DNA from: Pseudomonas sputi
GTDB taxonomy: Bacteria > Pseudomonadota > Gammaproteobacteria > Pseudomonadales > Pseudomonadaceae
Assembly (NCBI RefSeq): GCF_021603585.1
Contig: NZ_BQHI01000009.1
Location: 124,001 to 188,000, forward strand
Direction: 5' to 3'
DNA length: 64,000 nucleotides
Each line of letters opens with the position of its first letter. The first letter of the stretch is position 1. Below the pieces are notes generated by a model. That model searched no databases. It was not told the DNA's origin and was given only the letters and a program-made list of their open reading frames with translations. Shown one piece after another: positions 1 through 9,053 of the stretch. The translations under genes and the position numbers were made by a program.

Positions 1-2
1 GT

Positions 3-98
3 GTGGAGGTAGTTGGAGCAACTTCAATATCGGCGCTAATCCAAGCGTCGATTAGCCGTCAGTTCTATCTGGAGCTAGATGCTGAACCCGCTAATTAG
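3..98 (+). CDS. C-terminal end of an unidentified protein, cut by the window edge
   Basis: An open frame runs in from the left edge and stops at TAG 96-98, giving about 31 residues (from VEVVGATSIS to LELDAEPAN). The residue mix looks like a real protein end: a hydrophobic helix-like stretch followed by an acidic tail. I do not recognise the family. Everything upstream lies outside the window, so function and start cannot be judged. Confidence 0.4.
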   Translation: MEVVGATSISALIQASISRQFYLELDAEPAN

Positions 99-151
99 TT
101 TCTTCTTGTCTATCTTTGCCAGAATTGACTGATTCAGACCTGTGCACGATA

Positions 152-170
152 GATAATAATTATCATTGAT
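152..170. promoter_or_regulatory. Fur-box-like operator
   Basis: The 19-mer GATAATAATTATCATTGAT agrees at 14 of 19 positions with the Fur consensus GATAATGATAATCATTATC. It sits in an AT-rich non-coding stretch about 210 bases upstream of the MBL gene at 380. Iron regulation of a flanking gene is an inference from this match alone. Confidence 0.4.
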
Positions 171-379
171 AAAGAATCGATCAAATACATTTTTTGTTAC
201 ATTCTGAGGTGCGAAAGTTCTACTTAAGCATAAATAAACAAGAAGTTCTGTAATCGGATTTCTATCCTGAACAGGGAGCGGCCTGTCCAACGATTCGTCC
301 TCAAACTACTTTGTGCGACCGTTGTGCCGACTCGGGGATAAGCGCTAAAACCGCAAAATTCTATACAGAGGATGGACAC

Positions 380-1327
380 ATGCAAACTGAATGTAATTTT
401 AAAAAATTCTCCATGGCAGCTCTGACGACGCATCTCACGATGCTCAGCTTGCTGTTTATATCGGGTCAAGCTTGGTCAGAAAGTCCGGTGTTGATGATTA
501 ATGCGGAAGCCGCCAAGTCACCCATCACAGTCACACCGTTGAGAAACAATGTTAGTGTTTTAGAAGGCTCAGGTGGGAACATTGGTGTGTTAGCGGGTAA
601 GGAAGGGAAGTTCATGGTTGATTCAGGTATCGCTGTGTCGAAGGATAAAATTGAAAGTGCATTGAATAAGCTCGGCCCTTCACCAGTAAAGTATGTAGTT
701 AATACCCATTGGCATTGGGATCACACTGATGGTAATGAGTGGCTCCATAGCAAAGGTGCGACCATTATAGCGACGCCAAACGTTGTGAAGTACATGTCGA
801 CGACTACAAGAGTTAACGATTGGGATTATACGTTTGAGCCATTTCCTAAGGGCGGTATCCCTGCAAAGACCATCACCGAACCAACAACATATGAGTTCGA
901 AGGTGAAACAATTATTGCCACTCCTGTTGCCCCAGGTCATACCGACGGCGATATCTATGTGTATTTTAAAAAGGCTGATGTATTATTTCTCGGAGACCTT
1001 TTTTGGAATGGAGTGTACCCGTTCATTGACAACGATCAGGGCGGTAGTATTGGTGGCATGATAAATGACGTTAATGCAGTGTTAAAAGTTTCAACGGATA
1101 ATACACAGATAGTGCCAGGTCACGGCCCGGTTGGGACTCGTGCTCAGCTTATTGAATATCGGGATATGCTGACTAACATACGAGATAATGTAGCGAAGTT
1201 GAAAATGCAAGGGATGAGCCTTGATCAAATTATAGCTGCGAAACCGACGCAAAAGTATGATGCCAAGTGGGGGCAGTTCGTGATAAATCCTGATTTTTTC
1301 ACTAAATTGGTCTTCAACGGTTTGTGA
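380..1327 (+). CDS. Secreted MBL-fold metallo-hydrolase
   Basis: A metallo-beta-lactamase-fold hydrolase of 315 residues. The N-terminus carries a hydrophobic export segment (LTTHLTMLSLLFISGQAWSE), so it probably acts in the periplasm. The metal-ligand motif HWHWDHTDG matches HxHxDH and is followed by the usual GHTDGD, GDLFWNG and PGHGPVG loops, so both zinc sites look intact. I chose ATG 380 because AGAGGA lies at good distance; an in-frame start at 311 would put an unlikely leader before the signal peptide. The substrate cannot be told from the sequence; relatives include lactamases, cyclases and glyoxalase-like enzymes. It stands alone between a Fur-like site and a convergent LysR gene. 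Confidence 0.8.
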   Translation: MQTECNFKKFSMAALTTHLTMLSLLFISGQAWSESPVLMINAEAAKSPITVTPLRNNVSVLEGSGGNIGVLAGKEGKFMVDSGIAVSKDKIESALNKLGPSPVKYVVNTHWHWDHTDGNEWLHSKGATIIATPNVVKYMSTTTRVNDWDYTFEPFPKGGIPAKTITEPTTYEFEGETIIATPVAPGHTDGDIYVYFKKADVLFLGDLFWNGVYPFIDNDQGGSIGGMINDVNAVLKVSTDNTQIVPGHGPVGTRAQLIEYRDMLTNIRDNVAKLKMQGMSLDQIIAAKPTQKYDAKWGQFVINPDFFTKLVFNGL

Positions 1328-1358
1328 TCGTTGTATAAAATTTCAGGCATGGGCAGGA

Positions 1359-1388
1359 GTCCGGGTCTTCACCCGGGCTTCACCTTTT
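1359..1388. terminator. Hairpin between convergent genes, probable terminator
   Basis: GTCCGGGT, loop CTTC, ACCCGGGC forms an 8-bp stem (one G-U pair), followed a few bases later by a short T-rich run. It lies between the ends of the MBL gene and the convergent LysR gene. The T-run is imperfect. Confidence 0.45.
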
Positions 1389-1423
1389 ATATTAGTCCGC
1401 CGTCAAACATTGCGTGCCCAAGA

Positions 1424-2275
1424 TCAGTTTGACAGCCTTTCGATGACCAGGTCTAGCAGCACCCGTAAGCGCTTGAGTTGACGAAGATCTTGGTGATAGC
1501 CGACCCAAGTATCACGCGACGGCGGTTCATCTCCCAGATCAACCACTTCTAGTTGAGCGAATCGCTCTCCAAGCGGTATCGGTAATATTGCTAGACCTGC
1601 ACCACTTGCGCACATCTGCGCCTGAACGTCGCGATTGTTGCTTCGGAACGCTACATGAGCTCTCGGCAGCTTGTTTTGAACCCAACTGTAGCAAGGCATG
1701 CTCTCAAATGCTGTGTCCATGGTGATGAGCGCAGTCCCATGACCATCTCCAGCTACAGGGTGGGCCGTTCCTTTGAGAATGTATGCCGCGTATCGCATCT
1801 TTAACAGTTTTCTCGAAACGACATTAGGTTCATCGAAAGGCTGAATCCGAAATGCCATGTCTGCCTCGCAGCGCGCGAGACTGTAAAATCGTGTGTCAGT
1901 GAGGAGTTCGATTATGACTTTTGGATGACTGGCGGCGAACTCAACGAGCACTGGCGACAGAAGATGAGCGCCAAACCAATCTGACGAGGTTATACGCAGC
2001 ATGCCCTCGAGTTCTTGCTCATGACCGGCGAGTTGCCTCTGAAAAGTCAGTATTTCCTCCTCAATTCTTTGGGCATGTCCCAACAAAGCAGTGCCTTCGT
2101 CAGTTAGAACGAAACCATCAATAGTTCGTTGAAATAGCTTTTCTCCAACCGACTCCTCCAATGCTTTCAGACGTCGTCCCATGGTGGGCTGAGTCCCACC
2201 GAGCTGACGTGCGGCCCCACGCAGTGTGCCTTCGCGTGCGATGGCTAGAAATATTCGAACGTCACTCCAATCCAC
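1424..2275 (-). CDS. LysR-family transcriptional regulator
   Basis: A LysR-type DNA-binding regulator. The N-terminal winged helix is clear (VRIFLAIAREGTLRGAARQLGGTQPTMGRRLKALEE) and is followed by a periplasmic-binding-protein-like effector domain. I place the start at GTG 2275 (reading VDWSDVRIFLA), because relatives begin MDW-D-RxFLAIA and AGGGG precedes it; an ATG at 2338 would add 21 residues unlike the family. It is divergent from the oxidoreductase gene at 2428, the usual arrangement for a LysR protein controlling its neighbour. Effector unknown. Confidence 0.8.
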   Translation of the reverse strand: MDWSDVRIFLAIAREGTLRGAARQLGGTQPTMGRRLKALEESVGEKLFQRTIDGFVLTDEGTALLGHAQRIEEEILTFQRQLAGHEQELEGMLRITSSDWFGAHLLSPVLVEFAASHPKVIIELLTDTRFYSLARCEADMAFRIQPFDEPNVVSRKLLKMRYAAYILKGTAHPVAGDGHGTALITMDTAFESMPCYSWVQNKLPRAHVAFRSNNRDVQAQMCASGAGLAILPIPLGERFAQLEVVDLGDEPPSRDTWVGYHQDLRQLKRLRVLLDLVIERLSN

Positions 2276-2427
2276 AAATGAACCCCTAGCTTTAAGTGTC
2301 GCTACGATACGTTCAAACGCGCACGAATGATGATGCAAATTCGTATGCCCCGCGTGCGAACTCTTTTCTTTTCACAGCGTCTCCGCCGATATAGCCTGCG
2401 AGATGCCGATGGGAAAAGGGGGTCGAA

Positions 2428-3426
2428 ATGAAGCCAACCACCTCTATGAAGGCCGCAGTTCTAGAGAACTACTTCGACCCTTTTCGCTATGCAACGGTCG
2501 CACGTCCTGTCCCAAGCGTAGGTCAGGTTCTGGTCAACATCTCTGCAAGCGGTGTCAATCCACAAGACCTCAGCATCCGTATTGGTGAGGTGCTATTCGA
2601 GAGTTATGCGTTGCCAGCGATACTCGGAATTGATCTGGCAGGCATTGTTGCTGCCACGGGGCCTGGCGTTACGGATTTTTTGCGTGGTGATGAGGTATTC
2701 GGTTTGGCGGGAGGGGCTGCGTGCTTCCAGGGAACTCTCGCCGAATATGCAGTTGTTGATGCTCGTTTGATAGCTCATAAACCAACCAACCTAAGCATGA
2801 GGGAGGCAGCTGCCATCCCCCTAACGTTTTGCTCGGCTTGGGAGGGTTTGGTGGGTCGTGCGCGATTGAAGCATGGTAATACTGTGCTGGTACAAAACGG
2901 TGCAAGTGATCTTGCGCACCTTGCTATACAAATTTCACTCGCTTTGGGGGCTAAGGTCTACGCAACGGGAGCCGGAAGTACCTGTGAGAGGATAGAGGAG
3001 TTAGGCGCAGTCTCCATTAATTCCGATAAGCTTACGGTCGAGCATTACGTTGCAAAATTTTCTGGTGGCAGAGGATTTGATGTTGTGTTCGATACGGCCG
3101 GCGGCGCTACACTGGACGATGCCTTTCGTGCCGTAAAATACTTTGGTCATGTCATCAGTACATGTGGATGGGGGACGCACTCGCTAATAGCGTTAGCGAC
3201 TAAATCAGCAAATTTTTCTGCGGTATCTCCCATACTATTATTGACCTGCGAGGAGGGGCGCCAGTCTCAAGGTCACATTCTTTATGAGGCCACTCGATTA
3301 ATAGAATCGGGCAAGCTACTGCCTAAAATTGACCCGCATCGATTTGGCTTGCAAGCAGTTAATGAAGCCTATGAACTACTCGCAAGTGGACGCGCGTGTG
3401 GGAAGTTAGTTGTGGATGTACGGTGA
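2428..3426 (+). CDS. MDR-superfamily NAD(P)H:quinone oxidoreductase / zinc-type alcohol dehydrogenase-like
   Basis: A 332-residue medium-chain dehydrogenase/reductase. It has the GroES-like N-terminal domain (GVNPQDLSIRIG, AILGIDLAGIVAATGPGV), then the GDEVFG turn and a nucleotide-binding Rossmann domain with VLVQNGASDLAHLAIQ in place of the classic GAxGGVG. The structural-zinc cysteines of true alcohol dehydrogenases are missing, so a quinone-oxidoreductase-like enzyme is more likely. Length is normal. The start ATG 2428 follows an AAAAGGGGG Shine-Dalgarno stretch. It is divergent from the LysR regulator, which probably controls it. Confidence 0.75.
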   Translation: MKPTTSMKAAVLENYFDPFRYATVARPVPSVGQVLVNISASGVNPQDLSIRIGEVLFESYALPAILGIDLAGIVAATGPGVTDFLRGDEVFGLAGGAACFQGTLAEYAVVDARLIAHKPTNLSMREAAAIPLTFCSAWEGLVGRARLKHGNTVLVQNGASDLAHLAIQISLALGAKVYATGAGSTCERIEELGAVSINSDKLTVEHYVAKFSGGRGFDVVFDTAGGATLDDAFRAVKYFGHVISTCGWGTHSLIALATKSANFSAVSPILLLTCEEGRQSQGHILYEATRLIESGKLLPKIDPHRFGLQAVNEAYELLASGRACGKLVVDVR

Positions 3427-3556
3427 ATATTTAAATTACTGATTTGCATTGGTGGAGAGGGAGTGTATATAAGTTAATGACGAAAATGGAGGTCAGCTAT
3501 TTGTAGCTATCTAAAAGGCTGCATAATAATGTTAAACACTGAGCTAGGGTTTTTCC

Positions 3557-4443
3557 ATGAATAGTGAAAGTGATTATCAGAATATAAGGGAGGATGTATG
3601 GCAGGGTTCGAGTTTTTCTGGTCTTCGTTCAGATGCTAGCTTGCCGACCAGACTCACCCAAGCCTTGAACTATACCGCGGCACATAGTCCTTTAATTCGG
3701 GGGGATGTTCGATTGTTGTCGCGGTGCAGTTGAAAGAGTTAGGGTCTCATCAGCTATGGTTGTCTGGATATGTTGACCCAAGTAATTTTAAGGCTCGTGG
3801 CGGTGTAGCAGTATGCAATCTTGATGGTGCCGACTCTGTATATCTTGTTAGTTCGATTGATGCTAATAAAGCTTATGTAAGTTCGGCGGTCAACAGTTAT
3901 TGCAATAGTTCTAACGCCACTAAAGTCGAGCTTCAATGTCACTACAGCGAGATTGATCCGGTAATTGAAGGTTTAATCCAGCTGGCTTTGGTTGCCTTAG
4001 ACAAGCACGGTGCGATTAGTCATGACTTTGCGGAACACCTCGCTGCCGTCCTCCACGCGCACGTCTTATGTAGACATGTCAGCGCTCCTGGTACACCTAC
4101 GCCTGCAGGCCGGCTAGCACACTGGCAAGAATATAGGGCTAAAGAAATGATGTGCGCTCAACTTGAGGGAGATGTTTGTATAGAGTCCATCGCGAAAGCT
4201 TGTAATCTCTCCCCAACTCATTTTTCCAGAGCATTTGCTGCAACCGTCGGCACCCCTCCACATCGTTGGTTAGTGCAGAGAAGAACATATCGTGCTTGCG
4301 ACTTATTAAGGCTTACAAATTTATCTATATCTGAAGTCTCCTCTCTGTGTGGTTTTGCTGATCAAAGTCATTTCACGCGAGTATTCAAAAAAATAATCGG
4401 TACATCCCCTGGGGTGTGGAGACGAAAAGCTACCGCTCCTTGA
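3557..4443 (+). pseudogene. AraC-family regulator interrupted by a frameshift in a G-run
   Basis: The C-terminal 240 residues end in a typical AraC double helix-turn-helix (ESIAKACNLSPTHFSRAFAATVG and ISEVSSLCGFADQSHFTRVFKK). The matching N-terminal part (MNSESDYQNIREDVW to SPLIRG, from ATG 3557) lies in another frame that runs into TGA near 3733. The two frames join exactly if one G is restored in the six-G run at 3699-3704, giving IRGGCSIVVAVQLKELGS and a protein of about 296 residues, normal for AraC proteins. The downstream frame also has a GTG at 3724 that could start a truncated protein. The break may be a sequencing error, a real mutation or slippage-based switching. Confidence 0.7.
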
Positions 4444-4696
4444 AATTGCAAAACGATAGTGACGAGGCTGTATTTCTTAATGCATATGCTTTTTTGCTAT
4501 TTAAATAGAGACTTTTAAATTGAAAAATTATTGTGTTGCCCGCAGGTCTGCAGGGGGTTGTTAGCTAAAGTATTCAAAAAAGACAGGAAGATTCAATACT
4601 GTCATACGCTGCGAGTTTAAAATTTCTAAACTGAATGAGCGGTCTGCTGTGTGAGTTATTCCAGTATAAATATTATCACTTGCGAGGGTTCTAAAA

Positions 4697-4996
4697 ATGC
4701 CTTTTGTAAACGTTAAACTCGTCGACGGTGTTTTTACAAGTGAAGAAAAGCATGCCATGGCAAAAGACCTGACTGACGTGATGGTAAAATACGAGGGATC
4801 TGAGGCTTTTCGAGAGGTTGTATGGGTACTGATTGAAGAATTGCATACTGATGGCTGGCACATAGGTGGACGTCCTTTTGCAGGCCCAAGGTCTCTGATG
4901 GAAAACCTCGCAAACTCGAAAAAAGTCTATGAGATGATTGATGGAAATCCTACATCTCGTGACGAGTTTGCTGCTGCATTACCTGTTAAAAAGTAA
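4697..4996 (+). CDS. 4-oxalocrotonate tautomerase-family protein
   Basis: A 99-residue tautomerase-like protein starting MPFVNVKLVDGVFTSEEK. Removal of Met exposes Pro1, the catalytic base of the family, and the beta-alpha-beta start with a helix after FTSEEK fits. It is longer than the 62-residue 4-OT enzymes and resembles the roughly 100-residue members often found next to regulators. GAGGG lies upstream at good spacing. The substrate is unknown; it could isomerise an enol or a dienoate. It lies between the broken AraC gene and a LysR gene. Confidence 0.75.
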   Translation: MPFVNVKLVDGVFTSEEKHAMAKDLTDVMVKYEGSEAFREVVWVLIEELHTDGWHIGGRPFAGPRSLMENLANSKKVYEMIDGNPTSRDEFAAALPVKK

Positions 4997-5099
4997 AGGC
5001 CAATGCTCATCGTGCCCTGTTTTCGAGACATGATGAGTCTAAGTTGCTGAGTTAGTAATTTTATTCGTGAAGGGTCACTGATCATCTTAAGGTGCTTTT

Positions 5100-6014
5100 A
5101 TGAATCGTGGTGACTTGCGCCGAGTAGACATAAACATCCTAATTGTTTTTGAAACGATGATGCATGAGCGGAATTTGACTCGGACGGCAGAGAAGTTGTT
5201 CCTCAGTCAACCAGCTATTAGCGCGGCACTTAACCGTCTACGAGATTATTTTGATGACCCGCTTTTCGTGCGCAATGGTCGGGATATGCAGCCTACGTCT
5301 CGAGCTGAGGCCCTTGCACTTCAGTTGTCACCTGCACTTGATACAATGTCAGCTGCTTTGAGTAGTAACCTTGAGTTCAACCCGGAAACAAGTACTGCTA
5401 CGTTTCAATTTGGTCTTTCAGATGACGTAGAGTATGGGTTGCTCCCTGAACTAATGCGGGAGTTGCGTGCCGAGGCTCCAAGTGTTGTATTAATAGTTAG
5501 GCGTGTTGATTATTGGCAGATGCCGCTGCTACTGACCTCAGGTGAAATCTCGATGGGGGTTAGCTATACCAAAGACCTTCCCGCAAATGCGAAACGTAAA
5601 TTTCTTAGATACTTAAACCCCGTTCTCCTAAGGGCAGACTCTGGGGAGATGCCCATAGGTCTTGATGAGTACTGCACGAGGCCGCACGCATTAGTGTCCT
5701 ATACGGGGGATATCAGTGGTTTCGTTGATTCGGCTCTAGAATCGCTAGGTCGTAAGCGAAGGGTGATTTTAGCTATACCTCAATTCAGTTCTTTGCCGGC
5801 ACTGTTGTCCAATACAGATTTGATTGCGACAGTTCCTAGCTATGTGGCTGAGGCAATGGTTAAACAATGCGGGTTCGGACTCCGAATGGAGTCTTTACCA
5901 TTTCCAACACCTGATTTTGAGCTGTCAATCGTATGGCAAAGTGCTTTGGATTTTGACCCTGCTGAACAATGGCTCCGAGCGAGATTTAACAAAGTTATGC
6001 AAAGTGCAGGTTAG
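5100..6014 (+). CDS. LysR-family regulator (NodD/LeuO-like subgroup)
   Basis: A 304-residue LysR regulator. The helix-turn-helix reads NLTRTAEKLFLSQPAISAALNRLRDYFDDPLFVRNGRDMQPT, the form seen in the NodD/LeuO/PnbR subgroup. The C-terminal effector-binding domain is complete. It is followed after 58 bases by the TehA-like gene on the same strand, so the two may be co-transcribed. No effector can be inferred. Confidence 0.8.
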   Translation: MNRGDLRRVDINILIVFETMMHERNLTRTAEKLFLSQPAISAALNRLRDYFDDPLFVRNGRDMQPTSRAEALALQLSPALDTMSAALSSNLEFNPETSTATFQFGLSDDVEYGLLPELMRELRAEAPSVVLIVRRVDYWQMPLLLTSGEISMGVSYTKDLPANAKRKFLRYLNPVLLRADSGEMPIGLDEYCTRPHALVSYTGDISGFVDSALESLGRKRRVILAIPQFSSLPALLSNTDLIATVPSYVAEAMVKQCGFGLRMESLPFPTPDFELSIVWQSALDFDPAEQWLRARFNKVMQSAG

Positions 6015-6072
6015 TTTATATAAAAGGGGTGACCGAGCAGTGGTTCATAATTCGCTAAAGTGAGTTATTCAA

Positions 6073-7002
6073 GTGGCTAAGAATATTAGAGTCCTAAGAA
6101 CCGCCACCTTTGTTGTTCCTGCTTCATCGTTCGGTATCGTCCTTGGCATGGCGGGGCTGAGTAGTTGTTGGCGTGTTGCACAGCTCTATTGGCCAATTTA
6201 TTCCTGGTTTGACGACTTACTATTTGCGTTGACCTCGGTTGTCTGGGCTCTATTGGTCGTGGGTTTCTTTTATAAGTGGTTTGCAAATAGATCCATAGCG
6301 ATTGCTGAGGTTGAACATCCCGTTCAGTGCTGTTTCATTGGGCTTTTGCCGGTATCAACGTTGTTGGTTGCAACATGGTTTTTTGAGTGGTATCCGGTGG
6401 TAGGTACTTCGCTTATTTTTCTTTGCGCATTTGGGCAGTTGGGTTTTTCAGTAACCAGGTTTGGCGGAATGTTAAGGGGCGGACGGAAATCGAGCGATAT
6501 TACGCCAGTGATGTACCTTCCCAGCGTCGCTGGTAATTTTGTATCTGCAATCGCGTTGAACGCTATCGGTTCGGAAGAACTTGCAAAGCTATTTTTTGGT
6601 GCGGGTTTCTTTTCTTGGATGGCCCTCGAGTCAGTGATCCTTCAACGTTTACTGAACGATGATGCGTTGCTACTTAATTTGCGTCCAGCGCTTGGAATTC
6701 AGCTTGCTCCACCTGTGGTAGGCGCAGTTGCTTACCTGTCCGTTTCCAATGGTCAGGTCGATTTGTTTTTTTACGCATTAATGGGGTATGGAATTCTCCA
6801 GCTTCTGTTTCTCACGCGGTTGATTGTCTGGTTCGGTGAGTCTGGCTTCAAACCTTCGCTATGGGCTTTTAGTTTTGGTATCACAGCATTAGCTCTTGCA
6901 AGTCTGAGGGCGGGCTCAACATCTGAGGCGACCTGGTTCACCGGCGCTGCACCCCTTTTTTTTCTGATTGCAAATGTCGCCATCATGATGTTGTTTTTTT
7001 GA
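6073..7002 (+). CDS. tehA: TehA/SLAC1-type TDT-family membrane channel, C-terminus probably frameshifted
   Basis: A polytopic inner-membrane protein of 309 residues with about ten hydrophobic segments and the start VVPASSFGIVLGMAGLSSCWR, typical of the tellurite-resistance/dicarboxylate transporter family (TehA, SLAC1-like anion channels). The start is GTG 6073. The reading frame ends abruptly at MMLFF in a seven-T run (6994-7000). Adding one T would continue it to TGA 7047 as LTLSLLMVGELFKSES, giving about 326 residues, close to E. coli TehA. The present end therefore may be a homopolymer frameshift or a sequencing error. No tehB is nearby. Confidence 0.75.
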   Translation: MAKNIRVLRTATFVVPASSFGIVLGMAGLSSCWRVAQLYWPIYSWFDDLLFALTSVVWALLVVGFFYKWFANRSIAIAEVEHPVQCCFIGLLPVSTLLVATWFFEWYPVVGTSLIFLCAFGQLGFSVTRFGGMLRGGRKSSDITPVMYLPSVAGNFVSAIALNAIGSEELAKLFFGAGFFSWMALESVILQRLLNDDALLLNLRPALGIQLAPPVVGAVAYLSVSNGQVDLFFYALMGYGILQLLFLTRLIVWFGESGFKPSLWAFSFGITALALASLRAGSTSEATWFTGAAPLFFLIANVAIMMLFF

Positions 7003-7396
7003 CATTGTCGCTGTTAATGGTTGGGGAACTATTTAAGTCTGAGAGCTGATAGATTATATCGAAGGTTTCTTAGGGGAGTGGTGTACAGCTCCATTGGCGC
7101 GTTCTTTAGGTGTTCACGTATTCCTTAGTGAAACCGTCAATATCAATATGCCCATTGGAAACGCGCTTATCTTTTAGATTTTTGTAATGTAAATGCAAAA
7201 ACCTCACTAGGTAGTTAGTGGGGTATCTCGCATCTTTGTGCTTTTTGCTTGTCTTTAAAAGTCTGGTTTGTTAGCACGATCGGTTCCAATCAGAGGCTGA
7301 TGGGAAGGGGGCTTAAAGACATAAAATGTTGAGGATTAGTTAAAAAATTCTCATGCTGTCGATGAAATGTTGATAAAAATTTTTGTGGAGTTGAAT
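7003..7396. other. Intergenic stretch without a gene
   Basis: AT-rich non-coding sequence. It holds a 9-bp hairpin at 7201-7224 (ACCTCACTA / TAGTGGGGT with one T-G pair) without a strong T-tract. Nothing else was recognised. Confidence 0.5.
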
Positions 7397-7836
7397 ATGT
7401 CTCTCTTCCGGTATATCAGGTTTGAAAGTGGTAATCAGCACGCCAGTCGCAGCGTCCATTGATACGCTCAATAAGACAACCTCAGAAACGGCGGCGAAAA
7501 GATGGGGTTTGGAGGAAGAGGCAGATGTCGTAGTTAAGCTTTCTACTGATGCAAATAAGGCGTCAAATAGTGCTAAAGGGAAGGGTGTCAGTACCGCTAT
7601 ACAGGAGTTGCTCAAGAATGAAGGAGCTGCAGCAACAGCTGAGGCAACAACAGCAGCAGTTGGCGGCAGCCCAAGCAGCCAGTTACCCGAGCGCTTAAGC
7701 AAAAACGACATCCATAATGGGGGTTCAGGGGCAAATCGTCGACACCAACGGTGCGCTACAACAAATTGCGTCCACCTTAGCGGAAGCGTTGAGCCCGGAC
7801 TTGATGACCAGCTCAATGGTCGATACTACCGCCTAA
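7397..7836 (+). pseudogene. Decayed paralogue of the FlxA-like gene at 54.2 kb
   Basis: Read in pieces, this stretch matches the 150-residue protein at 54229. The pieces are MSL-SSGIS at the start, then a Ser/Ala-rich middle up to TAIQELLK, then KELQQQLRQQQQQLAAAQ and VQGQIVDTNGALQQIAS to a shared C-terminal end in TTA. Joining them needs a lost CT in the CTCTCTC run near 7400, a two-base loss near 7616 and read-through of TAA 7696-7698, where the intact paralogue has a Glu codon. No single frame covers it, so it is not expressed as a full protein. A good terminator follows, as expected for a once-active gene. Confidence 0.7.
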
Positions 7837-7887
7837 ATTTAGAGCTCTGTTCTCGATGTTCAGTGAGAATTGGCGAATGATTGCGCC

Positions 7888-7914
7888 AGGAGGGCACATT
7901 TGCCCTCCTTTTTC
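7888..7914 (+). terminator. Rho-independent terminator
   Basis: AGGAGGGCA, loop CATT, TGCCCTCCT, then a T-run: a perfect 9-bp stem. It lies just after the decayed FlxA-like gene and would also serve the end of the converging cyn cluster region. Confidence 0.8.
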
Positions 7915-8018
7915 GTTGTAGCTTCAATCGGGATGTGACAAAAAACAAATGGCTCTCTTCACGAGTTGGGTTCACATTGTCGCTCCTTGCGTGAGCCAAG
8001 ATATCCAGGCAATGGTGC

Positions 8019-8681
8019 TTAGACTGCGGAGGCATCAGACTTGGCATGCACAGCACAGGTATCCGGGTGCTCAGCCAGCGCCTTGAATGTTCTTTTGTCC
8101 TCACAGAGTGCGTCAATCGAGCCAGTTTCGATATCGTAGACCCAGCCGTGTAGGTTGAGCTTACCTTTCTCTTGGGCAAGGCGTACACTGGGGTGTGTTT
8201 GAATGTTGGCCAACTGCGCGATAACATTTTCTCGTACCATTGAGCTAAGTTTTGCGGCATCGTCAACATGGTGGCGCGACTCATTGATTACTTTCGCCGA
8301 TTCCGCATGTTGTAACCATCCACTGACTGCCGGCAAATGATCCATACATTTGCATTTTGCAATGGCTGTCATAGCGCCACAGTCAGAATGCCCGCAAATT
8401 ACGATGTCCGTCACACCCAGTACGGCCACCGCGTATTCGACAGTTGCAGATACACCACCAGGGTATGGGCTATAAGACGGCACAATGTTGCCTGCATTTC
8501 GAATCACGAAAAGCTCACCTGGTTCCTGTTGGGTTAACAATTCCGGTACCACTCGACTGTCAGAGCAAGTAATGAACAGCGTACCTGGATGCTGAGTGGT
8601 CGCCAAGTGTTTGAACAGACCGGTGCGCTGAGGAAATACTTCTTTCTGAAACTTCAAAAAACCATCGATAAGCGCTTTCAT
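8019..8681 (-). CDS. cynT: Beta-class carbonic anhydrase of the cyanate cluster
   Basis: A 220-residue beta-carbonic anhydrase. The zinc ligands C39, H98 and C101 and the catalytic D41-R43 pair are all present ([23 protein letters not shown]). In cyanate metabolism CynT hydrates the CO2 produced by cyanase, so that bicarbonate, the co-substrate, is not lost from the cell. Placement two genes downstream of cynS on the same strand supports this role. Full length; the gene ends convergent to the terminator at 7888. Confidence 0.9.
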   Translation of the reverse strand: MKALIDGFLKFQKEVFPQRTGLFKHLATTQHPGTLFITCSDSRVVPELLTQQEPGELFVIRNAGNIVPSYSPYPGGVSATVEYAVAVLGVTDIVICGHSDCGAMTAIAKCKCMDHLPAVSGWLQHAESAKVINESRHHVDDAAKLSSMVRENVIAQLANIQTHPSVRLAQEKGKLNLHGWVYDIETGSIDALCEDKRTFKALAEHPDTCAVHAKSDASAV

Positions 8682-8729
8682 CGTATTTTTCCTAAATTTA
8701 TTTGCGTATCTGTTTAAAGATCTTGATGA

Positions 8730-8978
8730 TCAGTTTGTGCACCCGGTACCCATTACACTGTAGTGCAGCACATGCTCCGCACCTTTAGAATCTAGGTACG
8801 TCATTTCCACAGGTGTAGGGCCGCACACGTCAGCAGGGGATGTAATGTTCACAACTTTATTAATGTCTAATCGCATTCCGTATTTATAATCAACGGAGTC
8901 TTTGGAGAACGCAGGCTCAAGCGCGTAAGCAGATAAAGACACGATAAGGGGAAGTCCAAGTAGAAGGATTTTTTTCAT
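8730..8978 (-). CDS. Small secreted DUF2790-like protein
   Basis: An 82-residue protein with a clear signal peptide (MKKILLLGLPLIVSLSAYA) followed by a domain like DUF2790, a small periplasmic family common in Pseudomonas (YKYGMRLDINKVVNI, MTYLDSKGAEHVLHYSVMGTGC). Two cysteines in the mature part could form a disulphide. It sits between cynS and cynT with short gaps on both sides. Its role there is unknown; position suggests co-expression with cyanate detoxification. Confidence 0.75.
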   Translation of the reverse strand: MKKILLLGLPLIVSLSAYALEPAFSKDSVDYKYGMRLDINKVVNITSPADVCGPTPVEMTYLDSKGAEHVLHYSVMGTGCTN

Positions 8979-9053
8979 TCAATATTCTCTAGGTAAATAA
9001 GTTGGTTGGAATGGGCCCGCAGATGCTGCGGGCCTATGGTTGTTAAGTCGGAT

